A stretch of DNA of 64,000 bases from Lachnospiraceae bacterium G41 (GCA_900100245.1 FNEU01000011.1:17258-81257), one strand, 5' to 3'; positions 26,573 through 36,467 are shown, counted from the first letter of the stretch. Translations and numbers: made by a program. Notes: generated by a model not told the origin, from the sequence alone.

Positions 26573-26944
26573 CTACTCTTCGGTCAGCATGTCAAACATT
26601 TCAAACAGTTCTTCCCTGGTAATGCCGTACATGTTCGCAATTTCTACTGCCTTCCTCAGATCGTCTTCGATTTCTTTTAGACGGCTTTCCCTGATGTACT
26701 CCGAATTGTTGCCGTTCACATATGTTCCTTTGCCGTGAACTGTGATTACAAATCCGTTTGCTTCGAGTTCATCGTAAGCCTTTTTGACGGTGAGCGCCGA
26801 AATATTAAGATCTTTGGATAATGCCCTGACCGATGGCAGCGCATCGTTTTCCTTAAGCGTTCCGTCCGCTATCTGAGCCTTAATCTGCTGAATAATCTGA
26901 CTGTAGATAGGTATCATTGAAGAATTATTGACTATAATCTTCAT
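26573..26944 (-). CDS. GntR-family regulator, YtrA type
   Basis: 123 residues from the ATG behind GGGAGA (MKIIVNNSS). Winged helix at the N-terminus: MIPIYSQIIQQIKAQIADGTL, then LPSVRALSKDLNISALTVKKAYDELEANGFVITVHGKGTYV, the usual GntR recognition helix and wing. The C-terminal effector part is only about 45 residues, as in YtrA. It heads the ABC-2 operon and should repress it via the repeated TATAACAG boxes in its promoter. Confidence 0.9.
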   Translation of the reverse strand: MKIIVNNSSMIPIYSQIIQQIKAQIADGTLKENDALPSVRALSKDLNISALTVKKAYDELEANGFVITVHGKGTYVNGNNSEYIRESRLKEIEDDLRKAVEIANMYGITREELFEMFDMLTEE

Positions 26945-26987
26945 TCTGTAGTCTCCCAAACCTTTTACCAACCATGTTACTTTCCAA

Positions 26988-27037
26988 CTGTTATACTGTG
27001 CGATAAACACCTTATAACAGTAAACACTATATAACAG
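26988..27037. promoter_or_regulatory. Probable YtrA-type operator
   Basis: TATAACAG occurs at 27013-27020 and 27030-27037, and CTGTTATA at 26988-26995, giving a dyad and a tandem pair that overlap the -10 box. This is the expected place for autoregulation by the GntR protein. Confidence 0.6.
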
Positions 27038-27054
27038 TGTATAACACTTGTCAA
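27026..27054 (-). promoter_or_regulatory. Promoter of the GntR-ABC operon
   Basis: TTGACA and TATAGT with a 17 bp spacer on the minus strand. Confidence 0.8.
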
Positions 27055-27086
27055 TACATTTTTTAAAAATTTTTCTCATAAAAGAA

Positions 27087-27113
27087 AAACTCCGCTTTAA
27101 ATGCGGAGTTTTT
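27087..27113 (-). terminator. Bidirectional terminator
   Basis: AACTCCGC and GCGGAGTT around TTTAAAT, with A and T runs either side. On the minus strand its T-run runs straight into a TTCTTTTATGA motif. Confidence 0.85.
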
Positions 27114-27121
27114 CGTGTATT

Positions 27122-27364
27122 TTAATAGATTCTTGTAGTTGTATTATCCCTTGGGGTTTCCTCGTTCGAATAAGATTTGCTTTTCACCTCAATGTTCTTG
27201 GCAACGCAGTTGTACTTGATGCCGTAGAGGTTGAATTCATCTTCTTCGGCTTCGGTTTTTTTGCCCGGGAGCGAGGTAAGCTTTGCTAAAAAGTAGCAGG
27301 CTATAAAAGCCGCGAAGAACGCAAGTATTAAACTACATATTAAAATTATTAATATCTTCGGCAA
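27122..27364 (-). CDS. Small single-span membrane protein
   Basis: 80 residues if translation starts at TTG 8 bases after AGGAGG; an ATG much further upstream lies deep in the neighbouring gene. One strong span (ILIILICSLILAFFAAFIACYFLA) and a polar C-terminus (GKKTEAEEDEFNLYG and beyond). Its start overlaps the end of the zinc-ribbon gene by 32 bp, so translation may be coupled. Function unknown. Confidence 0.55.
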   Translation of the reverse strand: MPKILIILICSLILAFFAAFIACYFLAKLTSLPGKKTEAEEDEFNLYGIKYNCVAKNIEVKSKSYSNEETPRDNTTTRIY

Positions 27365-28985
27365 TTGCGTCACCTCCTCTTCTCTTAAGATGTGCGGGTT
27401 TTCTGGTAGCCAGGTCATTATGATAAAGCACAAGATCGAATATCGTAAGGAATGCACCTGCGCATAAAAGAATGCTACTTATGAGACTCAGTATCACACT
27501 CTGTGCATTAATCAACTGTATACCGAGAACCGATATCGTTAAGATACCGCCCAAAAGTGCTCCGTAATAGTTCGAGCTGTTTTTAAGTTTACCTGCTCTG
27601 ATATAACCTATCACGGCCAGTATGAGGTTTCCGACAATGAGAAAAATTCTAAACACTCCGGACATTGCACCTACACTAAATAATTTTCCCCGGCTCGAAA
27701 TATTAAGAATAAAAGGAACTTCCCACAGAATCATTCCGACATAGAATACACCCATTACGATATCGATGATACTTTGTCTTATATACTGTTTTAAAAGTTC
27801 ATTTTTATCTTTATTTTTTATATATACTACTTTCGTCTTCTGATAGAATCGTCCCGCATCTTCCGAGCCCGAGTCTTTTATCTGCAATATCTTCATCTGA
27901 ACGTAGTAGATGATATATGAAGCACACGACAGCATCAGAGCCAGATCTAGAGTCGCAAATGCGGTTCTTTTTGGGAACAGGTACACCGTAAGCAATGCAA
28001 GCGGGAAGAAAAGCAGTGTTAAAAGAAGCACTCCGATAAAAAACTTTCTTTTTGAAATAGGAAAATCGCTCGCCGCCTTGCCGGTCTGACCGTTGACCGT
28101 CATATAGGCCACTTTCTTTTCGTTCTTAAAAGACATAAACCATATCGGGAAGAGCGCTCTCTTTGCACTCACAGCAGTGTTAAACTGTTTTGTGGCTTCG
28201 TCGTTTGATAAGTATATCTTCATGTTTTTGTATTCGCCCTTGCAGGATGCATTCGATACGACTTCCCTTGCAACATCGTTGGCAAGTTCTTCCGCCTCAT
28301 GTTCATACACGATGCTGTCGACATCCGAAATATCTGCATAAAATCCGCTAAGGTACGAAGGGTAAAACTTCTTTTTGCCTTCGGTAAAAAACGGTGCGAT
28401 TCTCTCTCCGAGATCGTCCGAGAATGAATATGACGCATCCCTGCAGATACCTTCAAATTCACCTTTTATATATCCGTTTACATCAAAATAATACGATGTG
28501 ACAAAATCTGCGGTTTTATGAATCTCTGCTCCGCTGACTCTGAAAATTCCTTCCTGATTCACTTCATAAAACCAGTAAGGAACATATATCGCCCTGAACT
28601 TATCAAGTACCTTCGGATCCTTTAATTCGCTCGGTGCAAATATTGCTTTCTTGGTAATCTTCTTAAATTCGCCGATGCACTCCTCTTTGGTCTTTTCAAA
28701 AGGAATGATGTAATCGGGCTTTTTCTCTTTGGAAATTCTGGAAGTAAGAACTGTAGATGAAGCACAGTATGTACAGAAACTCGAAGCCTCATTGTCTTCA
28801 CACATGATCTCGGCGCCGCACTGAGGACATGTAAAAACAGTGGTTTCGAAATAATCGTAATCCACTGAATCGTTTTCCTTAGTTACGCTCTCGGGTGCAT
28901 AAGATGAGTTACATTTATTGCAGACAAGGCTTTTTGACTTGATGTCATATATGATATTTCCGCCACAGTTTTTGCAGGCAAACAT
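27333..28985 (-). CDS. Double zinc-ribbon polytopic membrane protein
   Basis: 550 residues. Two zinc ribbons at the N-terminus: CKNC..CNKC (residues 4-25) and CPQC..CTYC (residues ~53-75). Then a soluble domain with AIYVPYWFYEVNQEGIFRVSG (about residues 130-290), followed by five or six spans (LLLTLLFFPLALLTVYLF, LSCASYIIYYV, VMGVFYVGMILW and later). The soluble part resembles uncharacterised Firmicute proteins with a TFIIB-like ribbon. Function unknown. A small membrane protein gene overlaps its end. Confidence 0.7.
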   Translation of the reverse strand: MFACKNCGGNIIYDIKSKSLVCNKCNSSYAPESVTKENDSVDYDYFETTVFTCPQCGAEIMCEDNEASSFCTYCASSTVLTSRISKEKKPDYIIPFEKTKEECIGEFKKITKKAIFAPSELKDPKVLDKFRAIYVPYWFYEVNQEGIFRVSGAEIHKTADFVTSYYFDVNGYIKGEFEGICRDASYSFSDDLGERIAPFFTEGKKKFYPSYLSGFYADISDVDSIVYEHEAEELANDVAREVVSNASCKGEYKNMKIYLSNDEATKQFNTAVSAKRALFPIWFMSFKNEKKVAYMTVNGQTGKAASDFPISKRKFFIGVLLLTLLFFPLALLTVYLFPKRTAFATLDLALMLSCASYIIYYVQMKILQIKDSGSEDAGRFYQKTKVVYIKNKDKNELLKQYIRQSIIDIVMGVFYVGMILWEVPFILNISSRGKLFSVGAMSGVFRIFLIVGNLILAVIGYIRAGKLKNSSNYYGALLGGILTISVLGIQLINAQSVILSLISSILLCAGAFLTIFDLVLYHNDLATRKPAHLKRRGGDAIAEDINNFNM

Positions 28986-29073
28986 ATTTCTCTCCCTATT
29001 AAAAAACTCCGATAATATAAAGTATATCCTCTCGGAGTTTCGAGTCTATGTCGTTTACAGCAATAATTTAAAT

Positions 29074-29649
29074 TTATTTTGTCTTTTTCGGCAAATTAGC
29101 GTTTTTCTTTTCTAAACTTTTTATGATGGTTAAAAACTCAAGTATCACAGTCGGAATGATATTAATGACGATAAGGAAGTTCTGTAAAATTTTTAAATCT
29201 TTTCCTGTGGTTAAGAGGTCAAGCTCTGAGCCGTTTAAAATCGAATCGGTTAAATATTCATCCTCATATACCTGCCAGTCACCGCTTAAAATTATGAGTT
29301 TAAGAATAAATGAAAGCACTACAAAAATTGCGGCAAATGCAAGCACAAGTTGGAGCGTGACTTTACATCCGTTTATCTTGCCGATAAAGAGCACGGTTAT
29401 AAACGGAAGAGCCAGTTCGATAATATTTATGATGATTCCGATCGTAAAATAAAAGGATTTGATATCTGCAAAAATATATATGCAAATGTAAAGAATCCAT
29501 TCCGAAACAATCTGAAGAATTAAAGAAATTAAGGGGATTACTATCGTTAAAACAATCGTCTTTTTATTCGGCTTCGGATTGATTTTAAGAGCAAATATTA
29601 AGATTATAAAGCTAACATATATGATTAAAGCAAATAAGTAATTGAGCAT
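29074..29649 (-). CDS. Five-span membrane protein, unknown
   Basis: 191 residues with five hydrophobic stretches (LFALIIYVSFIILIFAL, TIVLTIVIPLISLIL, ITVLFIG, LVLAFAAIFVVLSFILKLIIL, FLIVINIIPTVILEFLTII) and a lysine-rich C-terminus. No motif recognised. Lies 23 bp after the GT2 gene and may belong to the polysaccharide operon. Confidence 0.6.
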   Translation of the reverse strand: MLNYLFALIIYVSFIILIFALKINPKPNKKTIVLTIVIPLISLILQIVSEWILYICIYIFADIKSFYFTIGIIINIIELALPFITVLFIGKINGCKVTLQLVLAFAAIFVVLSFILKLIILSGDWQVYEDEYLTDSILNGSELDLLTTGKDLKILQNFLIVINIIPTVILEFLTIIKSLEKKNANLPKKTK

Positions 29650-29672
29650 TTTTTATTCTTCCAAAATATAGA

Positions 29673-31529
29673 TTAACAAACCGAGTAATCAAGACTTTCT
29701 TTGGTAAGATTATCGTTGTAATAAGGATCTCCGTCTTCAAGTTCCTTTGCGAATTTTCTCTTAAAGGTTTCAAGGTCTTTCATGTAGGCTTCATCGTCAC
29801 ATCCTAAAAGAATCTGAGGCTTGTCGCTTACCCCTTCAGCATATGGATCAAATACATTTAAAAGACCTATTCTTCTTAAGTTAAGGCACAAAGAAATATC
29901 CGAAAAGGCTTTCTCAAAGCTTTCGTCAAAGCCGCCCGCTTTTTCAAAGTCACTTTTCTTTAACATAAGCATATCGGAAACAACTGCGCTTGTATCCTGA
30001 ATGTAACAGAGTCTTCCCATGTAGCCGATGTATTTTTTGTCAAACCCGTTATGAACGAGGCCTGCTGCCTTATCTTTCCCTATACCGATTACAACTGATG
30101 CGTGTTCAATCTTGCCTGCGGAATTAATAATCTTGCCACCGACTGCGCCGACATCTTCCCTTTGCGCAATCGATAATAGTTCTCTTACTATATCCGGTGA
30201 GCAGACTTTCAAAGAACCGTCAAGGAAGAATAAAACTTCACCCTTTGCTTTCTTTGCAAGAGCATTTTTCTTTGCAAAGATATTCTTGTCTGCAATTTCG
30301 TTAGCAAAGTCTGATTCTTTTATGATTTCAATATTTGAATACGTGTTGAAGTTTTCAAGCGCATGGGAACAATCCTTTGTGTCGTCCGTTATGATAACGG
30401 AAACCAAAGGCTCACCCGTAACCGCATATTTTAATCTGAAAATGGTCTCAAATGCTCTTGAAGAAGTGATGCTTGTATTGTAAATGCCGTTCGTTTTAAG
30501 ATGGTCAGAAACGGCACGCTTTGCTGCATCTATTGCATAGGTCTTCGCGTTAATATTCTGTGCCACGCTGCCTGCGTGTGCTCTCCAGTAATAATAAATA
30601 CCCGACACGTGAACGACCTTTTTGGCAAGCGAAGTTAAGCGCAGAATCATATCGTGATCCTGGCTTCCGTCATACTCTGTTCTGAAGAGTTCGGTTTCGT
30701 TTAGGAGTTCTTTTTTGAATACCGAGAAATGGCAGATATAATTGTTGGCGCGAAGATTGTCGATTGCAAAATCCGGCTTGAAATGAACGGTAATCATTTT
30801 GTTGATATCACCGTCCGTAAAAGTTGCCTCGTCGCAGTAAATGTAATCCGCACCCTCATCTATCGCTTCTCTGTATTTGAAAAGTGCGCTTGGATGCAGC
30901 ACATCGTCATGATCGAAGAGGCCGATATAATCGCCCGTTGCCATTTTGTAGCAGGCATTGGTATTGCCGGAAATGCCTTCGTTTTTCTCTAACTTTTTGT
31001 ATACTACTCTTTTGTCGTTTTCAGAATATTTCTTACAGATGTCTCCTACGTAGGAATGCTCGGCATCGGAGCCGTCCGCAAGACAGAGTTCCCAGTATTT
31101 GTAAGTCTGGTTTACTACCGAATCTATCATTTCTTTTAGGAAGTCTTCGGGAGTATTATAAAGCGGAACAAGAATGGAAATAACAATTCTTTCGTCGAAT
31201 TCCTTTCCTTCTTCTGCAAGTCTCTTGTCTTTGTCGGGGAAAGAAAGTGTTCCGAGTTCTTTGTATCTTTTCTTTAATCTGTTTTTGCTTTTTACCTTGT
31301 CGGAAACTGCCGATACGGAGCCGTACTGTGTGACTCTTTTAACCTGTGAGCGAACATATCTTAAAGGCTTTGAAAGCTTGTATGCCTTGCTCGATTTGAT
31401 GCGGTCGAGATTGTCTTTAATCTCTTCCTTTTCGTCCTCAAGCTCGGTTATTCGGCCTGAGAGTTCCATATTTTTTCTCTTGGTTTCCTCAAGTTCTTTT
31501 TTTAATTCTTCAAGTTCTCTGTTTTCCAT
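29673..31529 (-). CDS. GT2 glycosyltransferase with N-terminal coiled coil
   Basis: 618 residues. Residues 1-50 are a heptad-rich coiled coil (ENRELEELKKELEETKRK). A GT-A fold GT2 domain follows near residue 115: ISILVPLYNTPEDFLKEMIDSVVNQTYKYWEL, with the metal-binding FDHDDVLHPSAL. A second, more degenerate GT-like half starts near residue 385 (SVIITDDTKDCSHALENF), with LFFLDGSLKV in place of DxD. Bifunctional or scaffold arrangements of this kind occur in rhamnan/polyrhamnose synthesis. Second of two paired GTs downstream of rmlC and rmlA. Confidence 0.88.
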   Translation of the reverse strand: MENRELEELKKELEETKRKNMELSGRITELEDEKEEIKDNLDRIKSSKAYKLSKPLRYVRSQVKRVTQYGSVSAVSDKVKSKNRLKKRYKELGTLSFPDKDKRLAEEGKEFDERIVISILVPLYNTPEDFLKEMIDSVVNQTYKYWELCLADGSDAEHSYVGDICKKYSENDKRVVYKKLEKNEGISGNTNACYKMATGDYIGLFDHDDVLHPSALFKYREAIDEGADYIYCDEATFTDGDINKMITVHFKPDFAIDNLRANNYICHFSVFKKELLNETELFRTEYDGSQDHDMILRLTSLAKKVVHVSGIYYYWRAHAGSVAQNINAKTYAIDAAKRAVSDHLKTNGIYNTSITSSRAFETIFRLKYAVTGEPLVSVIITDDTKDCSHALENFNTYSNIEIIKESDFANEIADKNIFAKKNALAKKAKGEVLFFLDGSLKVCSPDIVRELLSIAQREDVGAVGGKIINSAGKIEHASVVIGIGKDKAAGLVHNGFDKKYIGYMGRLCYIQDTSAVVSDMLMLKKSDFEKAGGFDESFEKAFSDISLCLNLRRIGLLNVFDPYAEGVSDKPQILLGCDDEAYMKDLETFKRKFAKELEDGDPYYNDNLTKESLDYSVC

Positions 31530-31544
31530 TTTCTTTTCCGGTAA

Positions 31545-33584
31545 TTAAATATCGATGTTTAAGAATGTATCTGTAATAATCTCTCTTACATTGCCGTGAT
31601 CCTTGGCGTACATGTAAATCCTGTAATTTCCTTCCTCAAGATTATCAACTGATACTCTTAAGTCAATTCCGCAAAGCTCGGTATTTTCGCTTCCGTTAAA
31701 TCTTCCTGCAAGATCCGGACGAAGACTTCTCTCGGTCAGTATTACAAACTGTTTGCCGTCCTTTTGTAAGATTACGTCAAAATCAAATCTCATATTGTCG
31801 ATGCCCGGTACAACCGCATAGCCTTTGACAACAAGGATTTTATGTTCGTCTTCTGTGATCTTTACTTCAAACTTTTCGAAGGAGAAGTAAACCCATCCTT
31901 CTTCATCGTTTGATTTTCTGCTTTCAAACTTACCGCTTGCGTTGATGCTTAAGTCTTCTTTTTCTTTTTCAAATTTAAGTTTGAAATCTGCGGAGCCACC
32001 CTCGTAAGGGTCAACTATCATAAGTGACGGATGACGGTTCTTAAGAATGGCTTTCTCGTAGGAGAGACGCTCGCTCTTAACTTTGTTCTTTGCATCCACA
32101 CCTCTCGAAACAGATTCGTGATGAATGAGCTTAATATCGTTTAACAGAACATTTCTGTAGCCGTTTTCGTACAGGTTCATGCAAAGATCCACGTCATTGT
32201 ATCCGACCTTAAGCTCTTCGTATAAACCACCTACTCTGTCGTAAAGTTCTTTTCTAACGGCCAGGCATGCGCCTGTTACTGCAAGAACATTCTTGTTTAC
32301 AAGATTATCACCTGCACCCGCCTTGACGGAATCTTCTTCGCCCATAAACTTATGTGCGGGACCGTCTATGCCTGCGGATATTCCGACATGCTGAATCTTT
32401 CCGTCGGGATATAAAAGCTTGCAGCCGACACATCCGACACCCTTATTCGTAGCATAGGATGCCATTGTTCTAATCCATTCATATCCTTCAGCTTCGATGT
32501 CATCGTTTAAAAGGAGCAATACTTCACCTCTTGCAACCTTCGCACCGACGTTGTTCATCTTGGAATAATTGAATTCTTCGACCGCATAAATATATTTGTA
32601 TTCAAAGTCGCATTTTTCTAAGAAAGCTTCGACCTTGGCTTTGTTTTCCTCACTTGAACCGTTATCAACTATGATTACTTCAATCTTTTTAAGTCCCGCG
32701 AGATTAAGCTTGCCTATAAGCGAAGTAAGCATATCGGGATTGTCTTTTGACGGAATAATAACCGAAACGGTGATATCGGTTTCAACAGGGATTAATTTTA
32801 ATTTTTCTTTTGCCTTTTTTCTGATTGCTGCATATTTATCGTCCGAAAGTGCAGGAATTATTTTCTGATATTCGGGATAAAGAAGCGCACCTGTTTCAAA
32901 GGATTCGCTTATTTCTTTTTCATCCGTATCAATTTCGATGCCTTTTGAAACAAGCACTGCAGGGATGTGGCAGATAAGATCTTCTCTCCTGTCCGCTCTT
33001 AGTTTTGCGCATGCCTCCACGGTCAGTTCATACATCATTCCCGTGTAATAAATCGATGCGGATAACATCTCTGTACTTGCAAGAAGGTCATTTAAGAAAC
33101 TGCCTTCAATGGCAAACGCGTTGATATAATCAAACGATGCCAATGTCTCGGGGCTGAATACAGGTTTGTAGTATCTGAAGGCCCTTCTTGCCTTGTATAA
33201 TTCCTCTTCCTTAAAATCCGCAGATAATGCAAAATAATCCTCATCGCCGTAGATTAATACTGCGTAAGGATTATCCAAAAGATATTCATAAATCAGGCGC
33301 TCGCTCTCTTTTCGTAAGATTCCGAAGGTAGGATCATAAATGATATAGAATCTCGACTCATCATAAACAACATGGTTTTTAAGATTCTTTACCAAAGTTT
33401 CCATGCTCAGTCTTTCGACCACCTTCGCAGTCTCTTCTTCCACTTCCTTTGAGGAAACGTAGTTGAAAACCGCAAGACTCTGATCTTCGTATTCTTTCAG
33501 AAGACGAATGTAATCTTTTTCATATTGTTTTTTTCTCGGCATCAGCAAAGCATTTTGCACTGCCTTTTTGAAGTTTTGTGCCAT
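31545..33584 (-). CDS. GT2 glycosyltransferase with C-terminal beta domain
   Basis: 679 residues. The N-terminal 260 residues resemble a decayed GT domain (VLIYGDEDYFA). The intact GT2 domain begins near residue 275: VSVIIPSKDNPDMLTSLIGKL, with VIIVDNGSSEENKAK, LLLLNDDIEAEG for metal binding and YNDVDLCMNLYENGYRNVL as the acceptor-side motif. After about residue 540 comes a beta-rich domain of 130 residues of unknown role. Likely adds rhamnose or a related sugar given rmlA/rmlC just upstream (inference). Confidence 0.87.
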   Translation of the reverse strand: MAQNFKKAVQNALLMPRKKQYEKDYIRLLKEYEDQSLAVFNYVSSKEVEEETAKVVERLSMETLVKNLKNHVVYDESRFYIIYDPTFGILRKESERLIYEYLLDNPYAVLIYGDEDYFALSADFKEEELYKARRAFRYYKPVFSPETLASFDYINAFAIEGSFLNDLLASTEMLSASIYYTGMMYELTVEACAKLRADRREDLICHIPAVLVSKGIEIDTDEKEISESFETGALLYPEYQKIIPALSDDKYAAIRKKAKEKLKLIPVETDITVSVIIPSKDNPDMLTSLIGKLNLAGLKKIEVIIVDNGSSEENKAKVEAFLEKCDFEYKYIYAVEEFNYSKMNNVGAKVARGEVLLLLNDDIEAEGYEWIRTMASYATNKGVGCVGCKLLYPDGKIQHVGISAGIDGPAHKFMGEEDSVKAGAGDNLVNKNVLAVTGACLAVRKELYDRVGGLYEELKVGYNDVDLCMNLYENGYRNVLLNDIKLIHHESVSRGVDAKNKVKSERLSYEKAILKNRHPSLMIVDPYEGGSADFKLKFEKEKEDLSINASGKFESRKSNDEEGWVYFSFEKFEVKITEDEHKILVVKGYAVVPGIDNMRFDFDVILQKDGKQFVILTERSLRPDLAGRFNGSENTELCGIDLRVSVDNLEEGNYRIYMYAKDHGNVREIITDTFLNIDI

Positions 33585-33601
33585 ATGAATTACCTTCTTT
33601 T

Positions 33602-34147
33602 TTATAATTCACTAAGTTTTGGCCAGTTCCTGTCTCTCTCTATGATGTTTAATAATGTCTCGTCCTTAACAGGCCAGTCAATACCGACTTCGGGGTCGTT
33701 CCAAACCAGTCCGCCTTCATCGTTGGGATGATAAAAGTCACTCACTTTATAGAAGAATTCAGCCGTATCGGAAAGTACCAAAAATCCGTGTGCAAAACCC
33801 TTCGGTATAAAGAGCTGCTTTCTGTTTTCGGCTGATAAAACAACTCCGAAAGATTTGCCGTATGTCGGCGAACCTTTTCTTAAATCAACTACCACATCGA
33901 ATACTTCGCCGGAAATTACTCTGACTAATTTATCCTGCGGGAAATTAATCTGGTAATGCATTCCTCTTAACACTCCCTTGGTCGAGGATGACTGGTTGTC
34001 CTGAACGAAAACGGTATCAATGCCCATTTCCTTAAAATCATTTGCCTGATAGGACTCCATAAAATATCCTCTCTGATCTCCGAAAGCTGTAGGCGTGATT
34101 ACCTTAAGTCCTTCAATTTCGCATGTCTCCACGCTGAATTTGCCCAT
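33602..34147 (-). CDS. rfbC: dTDP-4-dehydrorhamnose 3,5-epimerase
   Basis: 181 residues, cupin fold. RGYFMESYQANDF, the catalytic-base region VLRGMHYQ, DVVVDLRKGSPTYGK, FIPKGFAHGFLVLSD and the late VWNDPEVGIDWP are all RmlC signatures. Third step of dTDP-L-rhamnose synthesis in the cytosol. rmlB and rmlD are not in this window. Sits 32 bp downstream of rfbA. Confidence 0.96.
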   Translation of the reverse strand: MGKFSVETCEIEGLKVITPTAFGDQRGYFMESYQANDFKEMGIDTVFVQDNQSSSTKGVLRGMHYQINFPQDKLVRVISGEVFDVVVDLRKGSPTYGKSFGVVLSAENRKQLFIPKGFAHGFLVLSDTAEFFYKVSDFYHPNDEGGLVWNDPEVGIDWPVKDETLLNIIERDRNWPKLSEL

Positions 34148-34179
34148 TTTTCTTCTCCTAAATCCTTTATAGTAATTAA

Positions 34180-35049
34180 TTAAAGTCCGTTAGCAACCTC
34201 TACGAGATACTGTCCGTAAGCGGTTTTCATAAGAGGCTCTGCGAGTGCAAGAAGCTGCTCTTTGTTTATGAAGCCTCTCTTAAAAGCGATTTCCTCTATG
34301 CAGGAAATATATAAGCCCTGCCTTTTCTGGAATGCAGCAACGAAATCAGAAGCATCAAGAAGTGCATCGTGGTTTCCTGTATCAAGCCATGCAAAACCGC
34401 GTCCCAGTGTCTCCACATAAAGCTTGCCCCTTCTTAAATATTCGTTGTTTACACTTGTAATCTCTATCTCACCACGTGCCGAAGGCTTTACGTTCTTTGC
34501 GATTTCAACTACGTCGTTATCATAAAAGTAAAGTCCCGGAACAGCATAATTGCTCTTCGGATGTTCAGGCTTTTCTTCAATTGAAATTGCCTTGCCATTC
34601 TCATCAAATTCTACAACGCCGTATTCTCTCGGATCTCTTACGTAGTATCCGAAGATGGTAGCACAGTCTTTTCTGGATGCAACTTCTCTTAAAACCTTTG
34701 AAAAGCTCTGACCATAAAATATATTATCTCCCAAAATCAATGCAACCGAATCATCACCTATAAATTCTTCGCCGACTATAAATGCATCTGCAAGGCCTCT
34801 GGGTGTTTCCTGAATTGCATAATTCATATTAAGGCCAAGCTGTGAACCGTCGCCGAATAAATCTTTAAAAACAGGCAGATCTCTCGGTGTGGATATTATG
34901 AGAATATCTCTGATGCCTGCAAGCATCAGTATCGAAAGCGGATAATAAATCATCGGCTTGTCATAAACCGGCATAATCTGCTTTGAAATTGCTTTTGTCA
35001 AAGGATAAAGTCTTGTTCCCGAACCGCCTGCTAATATAATTCCTTTCAT
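34180..35049 (-). CDS. rfbA: Glucose-1-phosphate thymidylyltransferase
   Basis: 289 residues. [37 protein letters not shown] at the N-terminus is the nucleotide-binding signature (GGSGTRL; catalytic K in the PVYDKP region), then [30 protein letters not shown] and [19 protein letters not shown]. Makes dTDP-glucose, the first step of dTDP-rhamnose. Heads the minus-strand polysaccharide operon. Confidence 0.96.
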   Translation of the reverse strand: MKGIILAGGSGTRLYPLTKAISKQIMPVYDKPMIYYPLSILMLAGIRDILIISTPRDLPVFKDLFGDGSQLGLNMNYAIQETPRGLADAFIVGEEFIGDDSVALILGDNIFYGQSFSKVLREVASRKDCATIFGYYVRDPREYGVVEFDENGKAISIEEKPEHPKSNYAVPGLYFYDNDVVEIAKNVKPSARGEIEITSVNNEYLRRGKLYVETLGRGFAWLDTGNHDALLDASDFVAAFQKRQGLYISCIEEIAFKRGFINKEQLLALAEPLMKTAYGQYLVEVANGL

Positions 35050-35123
35050 TCTTCCTCCGTCAGTAAATAACTTTTATTTGCTCAAAATTATTTAAGTATA
35101 TATCTCAATTCATAGTTAGGTTT

Positions 35124-35132
35124 ATTATACCA
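35124..35132 (-). promoter_or_regulatory. Extended -10 promoter of the rml-GT operon
   Basis: TGGTATAAT on the minus strand has the TG of an extended -10 box; no good -35 is seen. It lies 75 bp before the rfbA start. Confidence 0.5.
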
Positions 35133-35158
35133 TATTTTTCTGTTTTTATCCACAAAGA

Positions 35159-35187
35159 TTGGCGCTCACTAATCAATATGCTATAAT
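35159..35187 (+). promoter_or_regulatory. Promoter of the DegT aminotransferase gene
   Basis: TTGGCG and TATAAT with a 17 bp spacer, 35 bp before the start codon. Confidence 0.75.
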
Positions 35188-35222
35188 AACAAAGTCAGTT
35201 GAATTTCTTTTAGGAGAAAAAC

Positions 35223-36419
35223 ATGGAAGAACTTGCAATTAACGGCGGAAAGCCGGTTAGAGAAAAAAAGATATACTACGGCAGACAGTGTGTCGATGAA
35301 GCGGACGTAAAGGCTGTCAGCGAGGTTTTAACAAGCGATTTTATTACATGCGGTCCGAAGGTGGCCGAGCTTGAAAAGAAACTCGCGGATTACACAGGGG
35401 CTAAATACGCCGTAGCGGTTTCAAACGGAACGGCAGCGCTTCACTGTGCATGTATTGCGGCAGGATTAAAGGCAGGCGACGAAGTAATTGTTACTCCGCT
35501 CACATTTGCGGCAAGCGCTAACTGCATTCTATATGTCGGCGCAACGCCCGTATTCGCGGATATAAATCCCGAGACATACAATATCGACCCTAAAAGCATC
35601 AAGAAAAAAATAACAGAGAAAACCAAAGCGATTGTAGCCGTCGATTTTACCGGCCAGTGCGTGGAAAATGCCGAAATCCGTGCCATCTGCGACGAATACA
35701 ATCTTATCTTTATCGAAGATGCCGCACATGCAATCGGTTCTGCGTATAACGGAAAGAAAGTCGGTTCACTCGCCGATATGACATGTTTCTCCTTCCACCC
35801 CGTAAAAACAATCACATGCGGTGAAGGCGGAGCGGTAACTACTAACAACGAAGAGTTTTATAAGAAACTAGTACTTGCGCATACCCACGGAATAACTCAT
35901 GACGAAGAGCTGATGGAAGATGCACCTCACGAAGGCATATGGGTATACGAGCAGGTTTCTCTCGGATACAATTACAGACTGACGGATTTCCAGGCAGCAA
36001 TGCTTATCAGTCAGTTGTCAAAGCTTGAAGATTTCAAGGCCAAAAGACAGGCAATCGTAAAAAAATACGACGAGGCATTTAAAGATATTCCCGAGATAAT
36101 CGTTCAAAAAGAAATACCCGAGTCCGATACGTGCAGACACCTGTATATTATAAGACTTGCGCTTGACAAACTTAACTGCACGAGACGAGAATTCTTCGAT
36201 GCCATGAGTGCGGAAAACATTCAGTGTCAGGTTCATTATGTTCCGACATATTATTTCCCTTATTACAGGCATTTGGGATATGGCGGCGGTCTTTGTCCGA
36301 ATGCAGAGGAAGTTTATAAAGGAATTATGAGTATTCCTCTTTATCCGACATTAACCGAAAGCGATACTGACGATGTAATAAAAGCCGTAAAAAAGATTGT
36401 CGAGTATTACAGAAAATAG
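35223..36419 (+). CDS. DegT/DnrJ/EryC1 sugar aminotransferase, PseC-like
   Basis: 398 residues, PLP-dependent fold-type I. The opening INGGKPVREKKIYYGRQCVDEAD, then GAKYAVAVSNGTAALHCA, FIEDAAHAIGS (cofactor Asp), and the catalytic lysine in CFSFHPVKTITCGEGGAV. The C-terminal YNYRLTDFQAAMLISQL is typical. Best fit is the PseC-type transaminase that makes 4-amino-4,6-dideoxy sugars for glycans, but close relatives act on other nucleotide sugars. Divergent from the rml operon and probably serving the same surface glycan. Confidence 0.9.
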   Translation: MEELAINGGKPVREKKIYYGRQCVDEADVKAVSEVLTSDFITCGPKVAELEKKLADYTGAKYAVAVSNGTAALHCACIAAGLKAGDEVIVTPLTFAASANCILYVGATPVFADINPETYNIDPKSIKKKITEKTKAIVAVDFTGQCVENAEIRAICDEYNLIFIEDAAHAIGSAYNGKKVGSLADMTCFSFHPVKTITCGEGGAVTTNNEEFYKKLVLAHTHGITHDEELMEDAPHEGIWVYEQVSLGYNYRLTDFQAAMLISQLSKLEDFKAKRQAIVKKYDEAFKDIPEIIVQKEIPESDTCRHLYIIRLALDKLNCTRREFFDAMSAENIQCQVHYVPTYYFPYYRHLGYGGGLCPNAEEVYKGIMSIPLYPTLTESDTDDVIKAVKKIVEYYRK

Positions 36420-36432
36420 TTTAAACGCATTT

Positions 36433-36467
36433 AAAAAGCGATTGGAAAAATCCAATCGCTTTTTTTA
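36433..36467 (+). terminator. Bidirectional terminator
   Basis: AGCGATTGGA and TCCAATCGCT stem with A and T runs, between the convergent DegT and GH25 genes. A TTCTTTTATGA motif follows its T-run at 36469-36479. Confidence 0.9.
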
